A stretch of DNA of 64,000 nt from Flavobacterium zepuense. Lineage in GTDB: Bacteria; Bacteroidota; Bacteroidia; Flavobacteriales; Flavobacteriaceae. Positions 44,186 to 51,087 of this stretch are shown here, piece after piece (the first letter of the stretch is position 1; every line of letters begins with the position of its first letter). The stretch spans positions 124,001 to 188,000 of the forward strand of contig NZ_VJVZ01000013.1 of NCBI RefSeq assembly GCF_007097145.1, given 5' to 3'. Both the position numbers and the translations under genes were made by a program. The notes under the pieces were generated by a model. That model did no database searches and was not told where the DNA came from. It was given only the letters and a program-made list of their open reading frames with translations.

Positions 44186-46564
44186 TTAATAATTAAGTTT
44201 TAATTGTAATTGAAAATTGCGGCCTACTTCATCAGTATACAGCCTTTGGCGGTTTAAATAGTCGCGGTATGCAGTGTTAAATATATTGTTGACCGACACA
44301 TTTATCGCGGCCGTTGTTTTACCTAAGGCAAACTGCGCCCCCGTTGTAAAATGCAGTAGTTGATAGCCGGGCGGCGGAGTACTGATGTTAACCAGCGTAG
44401 GCACTAACTCGTTGCCCGCGGGTACATCGGCATTAAAATTATTGTTGGGGTAGCGGGTTTGGGTAAACACGGCTTCGCTACGTACCTCAGCGAACAGGCT
44501 GTGAAAATTTTGAAGCGTATAGCGAAGCGTGTTGGTGATATTTAACGGTGGCATATCTATAAGCGGCTCGCTGGACAATGTATTGGTAGCATGCAGATAG
44601 GCTGCGTTAAGGCTGTGCTTAAGATGTGATGTAATGTTCCAGTCGGTATGCAGGTCTGCGCCTGCAAGCAGGGCATTGGTTTGCATGTATTTGTATACCG
44701 GGAACGTGCCACGAATAGTATATTCTACACCTGTAGGGCTCAGGTAAATAAAGTTATTGATGGAATTAAGGTAAGGCGTAAGCTCAAAACTAAACGCGCT
44801 GCCGGTTTTTAAAAGCGTTGCAGAGAATTTAAGGGCTTTTTCTTTTTGGGTGCGTAAATCACCCAACTCTATGGTGGCGTTGCTGTGGTGCAGGCCATCG
44901 CTAAAAAGTTCGCTTGGATTAGGATTGCGCATAGCTAAGCTTACATTACCCAAAAGGGTCAGGCTGTTGCCGAAATCCTTCCGTAGCCCCACACTTGCCG
45001 AAACATTATGATACGTAAATTTAGGATTGGTGAGCCACTGCGAACTGTAATCGCCTATTATAATGTCATCAAAAACGCCGTTATAACCCAAGGCATCCCA
45101 ACGTGATTTCTGGTAGTATTTAGTAGCATCTATACGGCTAAAATCATAACGCACGCCTGCTTCGCCGCTAAGGCTGCTGCTAAAGGCATACTGGTAAATG
45201 CCATACACCCCGGCATCTAACTTATCGTAATTAGGAATTAGCGGACGTATGCCTGTTGCCGGACTCGCATCGTTATGCTGCATCGATCCGCTTACGCCGG
45301 CCTTGTACGTGGCGTTGTTTGCGGTTTTTTTCCAGTCGGCGTTTACGGAGTGTGTTGATAAGGTTAGGTCGAGCGCTGCTATGTTGGCGTAATCGCCACG
45401 GCGAAGGTCGAACTCCTCCCTTCGGTTTAACTGAAAGGCGTATTGTAGTGCAAGGGTAGCGCCATCTGCCAAATCTTTATTGAAATTCAGCTTTGCTAAA
45501 TGATGCTGCACCTCCTGCCTTGGCGCGCCAATTTTATACGTAAACGGCCTAATTACCGATGGCTCCTGATTGTTAATCGCACGAACCAGATCGCTCACGT
45601 TACCAATGTGTGTAGCCTCAGCAATGCCAATGGTAGCATTGTAAAAGCTATAGGTAGCCTGCAAGTTGTAGTTGCTTCCAATGTATTTTACATCGCTTGC
45701 AAAATTGGCCTCGCGGTTGCCGGTGTTGCTCAACACATAGTCAGGCGTTTCGCGGTCGCCCATGTATTTAAATGTGCCACTTGCATTCCACGCCCAGCCT
45801 TTTTCGGCTCCCTGATGCAGGCTGCTTGTTACACTGCCTCCGCGCCCGTTGCTGTCGGCGGTAAGTATCGTGCGGCCAAAAAGCGTGTCCTTTAGCACGG
45901 AAACGGGTTCTACAAGAACGAGGCCACCCACGGCATCGCCGCCATATTGCAAGGCACCCGCGCCTTTTATTACCGATACCCGCCCGGCGGAATTGATATC
46001 TAAATTGGGGGCATGTTCGGTACCCCATTGCTGGTCTTCCAACCTAACATTATTGCTAATTACCGGAACCCTGCTGCTGTGCAACCCATTAATAACCGGT
46101 TTTACAATGGTGCTGCCCGTTTTAAGCGAACTTACCCCGGCAATCTCCTTAAGAGCATCACCCAGGCTGGTGTTGCTGTATTTTTCTATGGTTTCGGCCT
46201 TGAGCCGGTCTTCGTGCACGGTACTTTTGGCCTGTGCGGTTTCGGTTAACACCACCTCCTGCAATTGGGTGCTTTCGGGATTCAGGACGGCATCTAAAAC
46301 AAGGTTGCGATAGATATCGACTACCGTATCCAGGCTTTTGTACCCAATGTATGATACAACCACGCGGTGACTCCCCGCGGGGATGCCGGGCAGGCTGTAC
46401 AACCCATCGGGCAGGCTCATGGCGTGCAGGTTATCTATGTGGATGTGCGCCCCATCTAAGGGCTGGTTTTGGGTGGTGGCAACTTTTCCGCTGAGGGTAA
46501 CCTGGGAATATGCGCACCAGCTTCCGGCCAAAAATACGGCCAGCAGCGTGAAATAAATTCGCAT
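44186..46564 (-). CDS. TonB-dependent outer-membrane receptor (ZnuD-like features)
   Basis: About 792 residues. Signal peptide (MRIYFTLLAVFLAGSWCAYS), carboxypeptidase-regulatory-like domain (about 24-100), plug (about 105-220; QQWGTEHAPNLDINSAGRVSVIKGAGALQYGGDAVGGLVLVE) and a barrel ending in LQLKLNY. The EHAP segment and overall pattern recall the zinc receptor ZnuD. The GTG at 46585 is rejected: it lies inside a repeat, and ATG 46564 gives a proper signal peptide. With the His-rich protein upstream and the lipoprotein downstream this suggests uptake of a metal or metal chelate. Substrate not proven. Confidence 0.88.
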   Translation of the reverse strand: MRIYFTLLAVFLAGSWCAYSQVTLSGKVATTQNQPLDGAHIHIDNLHAMSLPDGLYSLPGIPAGSHRVVVSYIGYKSLDTVVDIYRNLVLDAVLNPESTQLQEVVLTETAQAKSTVHEDRLKAETIEKYSNTSLGDALKEIAGVSSLKTGSTIVKPVINGLHSSRVPVISNNVRLEDQQWGTEHAPNLDINSAGRVSVIKGAGALQYGGDAVGGLVLVEPVSVLKDTLFGRTILTADSNGRGGSVTSSLHQGAEKGWAWNASGTFKYMGDRETPDYVLSNTGNREANFASDVKYIGSNYNLQATYSFYNATIGIAEATHIGNVSDLVRAINNQEPSVIRPFTYKIGAPRQEVQHHLAKLNFNKDLADGATLALQYAFQLNRREEFDLRRGDYANIAALDLTLSTHSVNADWKKTANNATYKAGVSGSMQHNDASPATGIRPLIPNYDKLDAGVYGIYQYAFSSSLSGEAGVRYDFSRIDATKYYQKSRWDALGYNGVFDDIIIGDYSSQWLTNPKFTYHNVSASVGLRKDFGNSLTLLGNVSLAMRNPNPSELFSDGLHHSNATIELGDLRTQKEKALKFSATLLKTGSAFSFELTPYLNSINNFIYLSPTGVEYTIRGTFPVYKYMQTNALLAGADLHTDWNITSHLKHSLNAAYLHATNTLSSEPLIDMPPLNITNTLRYTLQNFHSLFAEVRSEAVFTQTRYPNNNFNADVPAGNELVPTLVNISTPPPGYQLLHFTTGAQFALGKTTAAINVSVNNIFNTAYRDYLNRQRLYTDEVGRNFQLQLKLNY

Positions 46565-46579
46565 GGTAATGTGATTTGA

Positions 46580-46808
46580 CCTCACCCCCAGCCCCTCTCC
46601 AAAGGAGAGGGGAGCCAGGGATGGATATTAAGTGACGAGTAGCTTGTTTGTCCTCACCCTTAACCCCTCTCCGAAGGAGAGGGGAACTCAAACGTGCTAC
46701 TTACGGATGTAAATAGGTTGTATTCTATCGCGTCAATATAATTTACTGATAGATGTAAGTATGGGTGTAGTTGCTCCCCTCTCCTTTGGAGAGGGGCTGG
46801 GGGTGAGG
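46580..46808. repeat. Three copies of family F repeat, including a perfect 36-bp inverted pair
   Basis: Copies at 46580-46615 (CCTCACCCCCAGCCCCTCTC then CAAAGGAGAGGGGAGC), 46652-46685 (diverged, same direction) and 46773-46808 (inverted). The first and third are exact reverse complements over 36 bases and enclose about 157 bases between the TonB-receptor and His-rich genes. Each copy also folds on itself (CCCCTCTCC/GGAGAGGGG). Confidence 0.9.
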
Positions 46809-46820
46809 TCTAAAATGACG

Positions 46821-47165
46821 CTATGCTAAAACAGGAGGTGCTCGTAGTGCAAAGAGGCTACCGGCAAAGAAAGTGGCACTTTCTGTATTGCTGTAGCTGT
46901 AAGGTATTGGGGTAAAAGCAAAATTGAGGGTAAGGCAAAATTGCGGCGGGGCAACAAAAAAGTCGAAGTGGAAATCGCAAATGTGGCAGTCGTCATCACC
47001 ATGTTGGATGTCGGCTGTAAGGTTGTGGCTTTCCTTAGCGTGTGCCTCATGCGTATGCGTTTCGGCAGTGTGCTTGTGGCTAAAGGCATGAAAAGACTGG
47101 TAGGCAATGGTAAGTTGTACCAATGCCATTAGTGCCAGGTTAAATAATGCGAACTTTCTTTTCAT
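46821..47165 (-). CDS. His-rich, probably metal-binding exported protein
   Basis: About 114 residues. A hydrophobic N-terminal helix (FALFNLALMALVQLTIAYQ) is followed by HAFSHKHTAETHTHEAHAKE and GDDDCHICDFHFDFF, a dense array of His, Cys and acidic residues. The C-terminal third is apolar. ATG 47165 is used because a strong promoter (TACCTTTG) is six bases upstream; the TTG at 47174 overlaps that element. Placed ahead of the TonB receptor in the same direction, it probably scavenges or delivers zinc, copper or a similar metal. Confidence 0.75.
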   Translation of the reverse strand: MKRKFALFNLALMALVQLTIAYQSFHAFSHKHTAETHTHEAHAKESHNLTADIQHGDDDCHICDFHFDFFVAPPQFCLTLNFAFTPIPYSYSNTESATFFAGSLFALRAPPVLA

Positions 47166-47171
47166 GAAAGG

Positions 47172-47203
47172 CAAAGGTACTAAAAGAATTTTATTAATTG
47201 CAA
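47172..47203 (-). promoter_or_regulatory. Promoter TTG-N21-TACCTTTG of the His-rich gene
   Basis: On the minus strand TTG (47203-47201), a 21-base spacer and TACCTTTG (47179-47172) are followed after six bases by ATG 47165, a very short leader. Confidence 0.75.
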
Positions 47204-47217
47204 TAAAGTTGCATTTA
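47195..47217. promoter_or_regulatory. Putative operator dyad TTGCAA-N5-TTGCAT over the -33 region
   Basis: Around centre 47206 the bases pair over TAA.TGCAA/TTGCA.TTA with one mismatch. TTGCAATAAAGTTGCAT (47198-47214) resembles Fur/Zur/PerR-type boxes built from TTGCAA half-sites. It overlaps the -33 TTG of the promoter, ideal for repression. Confidence 0.45.
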
Positions 47218-47366
47218 GGAAATTTTTAACGAAGCGCAAATGTTATCCCCACCAATGGGTATTTTTCTTATGAATACTAATTTTGCTGCAATTACTGAAG
47301 ATTTAACGGTTATATTAGCTAAAAAAATGTTTTTAAACAAAAGTTATAATCATTTGTGTAGTTAAT

Positions 47367-48113
47367 ATGGAAAAGCACGACTTGGATAAAGAAAGGTATG
47401 ATGTTAAGTATTGGCCGGTAATATTAATTTCCACAGGTATAGTCATTTTATTATTCCTTTGGGTGTTTTTATTGACACGGAATTTTTCGTTCGAAAGTTT
47501 TGATTTTACTGCAACCGGACAAATTGGAGATACTATAGGCGGGCTAACCGCGCCAATAATTGGTTTGTTTGGGGCAATATTGGTTTACGTTTCTTTTCAG
47601 GCGCAACTGAAAGCCAATAGGATGCAGTTTGATGCTTTAAATTATGAGAGAAACAGAGTCATTTCCGAAATGAAAAAGCAGGATGCGTTACGGTGGTATC
47701 AATATAGGTTTGATGAACAGAGTAACCTAGCTAATAATTTTGAGCAATTATCAATATTTTCAAACGGAAGAGAGTATAAAGGGCATGCTGCCATTTTAAT
47801 TTTAAACGGTATAGGTTTAAAAACTATTGACCCAGTTGAATTACAAGAAAAAGGAATCTATATAATGCAAATGATAACTTTTTTGAATCGATGGCATAGA
47901 CATTTTTCAGAAATAAACAGAGCGAAAAAATCATACAAGGAAGAAGTAGATGAATTGATGTTATCTTCGGAACTCGATTATCTAAATACATGTGTTATTA
48001 TAACTAAAATTATTTTACCAAATCTTGTTATTGAACAAAAGGAAAAGATTGAGAAGATAATTGAAAATACTAAAAGTATAATTACAAGAATTAAGGATAT
48101 AAATGCTGGTTAA
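47367..48113 (+). CDS. Membrane protein resembling 'putative phage abortive infection' proteins
   Basis: 248 residues, low GC. Two N-terminal membrane helices (about 12-36 and 55-76) separated by FDFTATGQIGDTIGGLTAPIIG, then a coiled-coil-like cytosolic domain (FQAQLKANRMQFDALNYERNRVISEMKKQ...). The GQIGDxIGG-TAPIIG-LVYxSFxxQ layout is what annotators often call a putative phage abortive infection protein. The defence label is family-level and unproven. No promoter or partner gene is obvious; it stands alone next to asd. Confidence 0.65.
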   Translation: MEKHDLDKERYDVKYWPVILISTGIVILLFLWVFLLTRNFSFESFDFTATGQIGDTIGGLTAPIIGLFGAILVYVSFQAQLKANRMQFDALNYERNRVISEMKKQDALRWYQYRFDEQSNLANNFEQLSIFSNGREYKGHAAILILNGIGLKTIDPVELQEKGIYIMQMITFLNRWHRHFSEINRAKKSYKEEVDELMLSSELDYLNTCVIITKIILPNLVIEQKEKIEKIIENTKSIITRIKDINAG

Positions 48114-48209
48114 TATAAGCGGCTTCATTTTTTAATTCCATAATATCTAAAACAAAATAACCTGCAACATCCTAAAACGCTACAGGTTATAAATATAGTT
48201 TAAAAAGGT

Positions 48210-49199
48210 TTACACCAAACCGTTTGCAACAAGGTACTCGGCGATTTGCACGGCATTGGTGGCGGCACCTTTACGAAGGTTATCGGCTACGATCCATAAG
48301 TTAAGGGTGTTGGGCTGGCTTTCGTCGCGGCGGATGCGGCCTACAAAAACATCGTCTTTACCTTCGGCATATAACGGCATTGGGTAGTCAAACAATGCAA
48401 TGTTATCCTGTACGGTAATACCATCGGTGTTTTCTAAAATGGTGCGGATATCGGCCAGTTCGTAATCATTGGTAAACTCTACGTTAACGGCTTCGCTGTG
48501 GCCGCCTACGGTAGGTATGCGCACGGTTGTAGCCGTAACCTGGATAGAATCGTCGCCTATAATTTTCTTGGTCTCACGGGTCATTTTCATTTCCTCTTTG
48601 GTGTAGCCGTTGTCTTCAAAAACGTCTATCTGAGGTATTGCATTACGGTGAATGGGGTATTTGTACGCCATTTCACCCTCAATGCCTGCGTATTCGTTTT
48701 CCAGCTGTTTAACGGCTTTAACGCCCGTACCGGTAACGCTTTGGTAGGTAGAAACCACCACGCGCTTAATATTGTATTTTTTGTGAAGCGGCGCCAGTGC
48801 CAGTACCATTTGTATGGTAGAGCAGTTGGGGTTGGCTATAATTTTATCATCTTTTGTAAGTTCGCCGGCATTAATTTCGGGCACTACCAGTTTTTTGGTA
48901 GTATCCATACGCCATGCGCTACTGTTGTCTATAACCGTAGTTCCGGCCGCGGCAAATTTAGGGGCCCACTCTTTAGAGGTATCGCCTCCGGCAGAAAACA
49001 GCGCTATCTCCGGCTTCATGCTCACGGCAGTTTCAAGGCCAACAACCTTGTACTTCTTACCCTTATATTCGATCTCGTTTCCAACCGACCTCTCTGAAGC
49101 CACGGGAATTAATTCGGTTATCGGGAAGTTTCTTTCTGCCAGTACTTTTAGCATTACTTGTCCTACCATTCCGGTAGCGCCCACAACAGCAACTTTCAT
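48210..49199 (-). CDS. asd: Aspartate-semialdehyde dehydrogenase
   Basis: 329 residues. Reduces aspartyl-phosphate to the semialdehyde, the second step after aspartate kinase. NADP-binding GATGMVGQ at 7-14, catalytic C126 in NPNCST, active-site His and Arg in the VRIPTVGGHSEA segment. TAATTTTG at 49238-49231 lies 31 bases upstream. Converges with the Abi-like gene. Confidence 0.96.
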   Translation of the reverse strand: MKVAVVGATGMVGQVMLKVLAERNFPITELIPVASERSVGNEIEYKGKKYKVVGLETAVSMKPEIALFSAGGDTSKEWAPKFAAAGTTVIDNSSAWRMDTTKKLVVPEINAGELTKDDKIIANPNCSTIQMVLALAPLHKKYNIKRVVVSTYQSVTGTGVKAVKQLENEYAGIEGEMAYKYPIHRNAIPQIDVFEDNGYTKEEMKMTRETKKIIGDDSIQVTATTVRIPTVGGHSEAVNVEFTNDYELADIRTILENTDGITVQDNIALFDYPMPLYAEGKDDVFVGRIRRDESQPNTLNLWIVADNLRKGAATNAVQIAEYLVANGLV

Positions 49200-49230
49200 A
49201 TTTACTATGTTATTAATTAAACGTTTAACG

Positions 49231-49238
49231 CAAAATTA
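49231..49238 (-). promoter_or_regulatory. -7 element TAATTTTG of asd
   Basis: A perfect TAnnTTTG on the minus strand, 31 bases before ATG 49199. Confidence 0.55.
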
Positions 49239-49273
49239 GTTATAAAAGTGTTTCAACACGCAAAAATATAACA

Positions 49274-49302
49274 AAGAAAAACCGCCTTTACGAGGCGGTT
49301 TT
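49274..49302 (-). terminator. Rho-independent terminator of mscL
   Basis: On the minus strand a 10-bp stem AAAACCGCCT/AGGCGGTTTT is followed by a T run. It lies between mscL and asd. Confidence 0.85.
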
Positions 49303-49452
49303 GTTAAACAATAGAATATTTAGTGTAGCGGAAACGTCTTTTTATACTGTGTGTGATAAAACAAACACTTTATGTGAAAATTGATAAAATTTCAACTAAA
49401 AGTTGCGTGATGCCAATAGCATCAAACCAACTGCCTTTTTTCTGCTCCATAA

Positions 49453-49845
49453 TTACACGTTAGGCCTGCTTTTAAGGGCATCCCTGATTTCCATAAGCAA
49501 TTTTTCTTCGTTGCTTGGAGCAGGCGGTGCGGCAGGTGCAGCCTCCTCTTTTTTACGGAGCGAGTTAATACCTTTTACAATTAAGAATAATGCAAATGCC
49601 ACGATTAGGAATGATAGCACGTTACTTAAAAAGTTGCCGTATTTTACACCGGCACCCCAGGTAAGTTGCTTAATATCTTCCAGCCCTGCGCGTTCTAACA
49701 GCGGGGTTAATATTAGTGGTGTTATAATGTCTTCTACCAGCGATTTTACAATAGCGCCAAAAGCAGCACCTATAACTACACCCACCGCAAGGTCTACAAC
49801 ATTACCCTTTAAGGCAAACTCTTTAAATTCTTTTGCTAATCCCAT
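49453..49845 (-). CDS. mscL: Large-conductance mechanosensitive channel
   Basis: 130 residues. Start FKEFALKGNVVDLAVGVVIGAAFGAIVKSLV is the conserved N-helix and TM1; TM2 is VLSFLIVAFALFLIVKGIN; then a Pro/Ala linker and a C-terminal helix. Pentameric emergency valve for osmotic downshock. Confidence 0.96.
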   Translation of the reverse strand: MGLAKEFKEFALKGNVVDLAVGVVIGAAFGAIVKSLVEDIITPLILTPLLERAGLEDIKQLTWGAGVKYGNFLSNVLSFLIVAFALFLIVKGINSLRKKEEAAPAAPPAPSNEEKLLMEIRDALKSRPNV

Positions 49846-49976
49846 AAGCTTATTTTAAGGTTAGTATAATTGATATGCTAAGTTACAAAAACTATTGCTA
49901 CACTTTATGAAAAACCTCTTAACGGCTTGTAAAGGGATGTTAAAGTCTAATAATTGAGCCGGTAGGTAAGCTGCCT

Positions 49977-50052
49977 ATATGCCGTTCCTCCGGAACTCCG
50001 CCGTGTGTGTACAACATTTTGCTATAAACATGGCGCTTCCCTAAAGCTCAGG
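49977..50052. repeat. Decayed family D repeat pair
   Basis: TATATGCCGTTCCTCCGGAACT at 49977-49998 and GCTATAAACATGGCGCTTCC...AGCTCAGG at 50021-50052 are degenerate relatives of the CTCCGGAGGAGC palindromes at 57973-58164. Confidence 0.55.
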
Positions 50053-50066
50053 AACTACTGTTTATG

Positions 50067-50074
50067 TATATTTG
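50067..50074 (+). promoter_or_regulatory. -7 element TATATTTG
   Basis: A perfect TAnnTTTG, 31 bases before ATG 50106. The ATG at 50064 lies upstream of it and cannot be in the transcript. Confidence 0.65.
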
Positions 50075-50105
50075 GAGTATAGATACTAATACGTTACAAC
50101 AGGTT

Positions 50106-51086
50106 ATGAAGCGGCAAACTATCAATACAAATTATTTAGAAACAATTGACTGGTTAAACGGTACTATTTTTGACTGGGCAAGTGCGGGAAAAATATATTA
50201 TCCGGATGGGCAGCAAGGGCAAGTGGGACAATATCATTATAGTCTTGATTTTGATGGATCAATAACATCTACCGATGGGCAGTATGCCTTTATTTATCAA
50301 CGCCTTGGTACAAAAGGGCTTTTGTTAAAGAACGGAGTGCTGCTGCGCGAAATTAACAGGTCGTATTATTGTGCAGATACCTACGAATACCCCGCTGCAT
50401 TTGTTACTGTAAATAATACAACCTACCTTATACATTGCCCCAACGATTATTGCCAGCTCGATTTTGAAGAGGTAGAAACGGGAAACATTGTTACGGCTAT
50501 TGAAGGGAGAAAACCATCGGACGTTTTTCATTCGAGATTGTCAATCAGCCCTAATGGAGACTATTTAATGGTTTGCGGATGGGTTTGGCATCCGGTAGAG
50601 TTGGTTGATTTATTTGATATTGCTGAGTGCCTTAAAAACCCATTACTGTTAGACAAAACGTTTTCACATAATTTCGGTATAGAAATATATTCGGCAAGTT
50701 TTATTGATAATGAGCACATATTAGTTGCATCATCAGATGGAGAACTTTTTGATGATGAGGTTCCACCTATACTTCCGCCAAAACATATTGCTGTATGGAA
50801 TTTCAAAAATAACGAACTTTCTAAACCCGTTGAGGTGGATAATACTACCGGAAATTTCTTCGCGATTAATAGCAGACTGGCTTGGGATACATATAAATTT
50901 CCGAAACTTATAGATATCGAAACAGGCGAAATTATGGATAAACTTGAAAGCGTAAATTCAGGGATCCAGTCTTCTTCTATATATACTAATGCAACCAATT
51001 GCCCGCAAATTCGATTTGACAGGCAATCGGGTATAATAGCAATTAAGATTAGCAGTACAATTATTGAGGTTTTATCTGTAAAATAA
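50106..51086 (+). CDS. Hypothetical protein, WD40/propeller-like
   Basis: About 326 residues, no signal peptide. Strand-rich with blade-like turns (SLDFDGSITSTDGQYAFIYQ, LSISPNGDYLMVCGWVWHP, FIDNEHILVASSDGELFD, HIAVWNFKNNELSK), reminiscent of a seven-bladed propeller, but no canonical WD40 signature. Low GC; not recognised. Convergent with murF-alr, with one base between stop codons. Confidence 0.65.
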   Translation: MKRQTINTNYLETIDWLNGTIFDWASAGKIYYPDGQQGQVGQYHYSLDFDGSITSTDGQYAFIYQRLGTKGLLLKNGVLLREINRSYYCADTYEYPAAFVTVNNTTYLIHCPNDYCQLDFEEVETGNIVTAIEGRKPSDVFHSRLSISPNGDYLMVCGWVWHPVELVDLFDIAECLKNPLLLDKTFSHNFGIEIYSASFIDNEHILVASSDGELFDDEVPPILPPKHIAVWNFKNNELSKPVEVDNTTGNFFAINSRLAWDTYKFPKLIDIETGEIMDKLESVNSGIQSSSIYTNATNCPQIRFDRQSGIIAIKISSTIIEVLSVK

Positions 51087-51087
51087 A

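Noticed and set aside
46431..46691. Frame encoding SPLLWRGAGGEV-type peptide
   Set aside because: It is a translation of family F repeats; such peptides are common false ORFs.
49846..50066. Search for a tRNA or small RNA in the 260-base gap before 50106
   Set aside because: Only decayed repeats and a promoter are visible; no cloverleaf or conserved RNA could be folded by eye.
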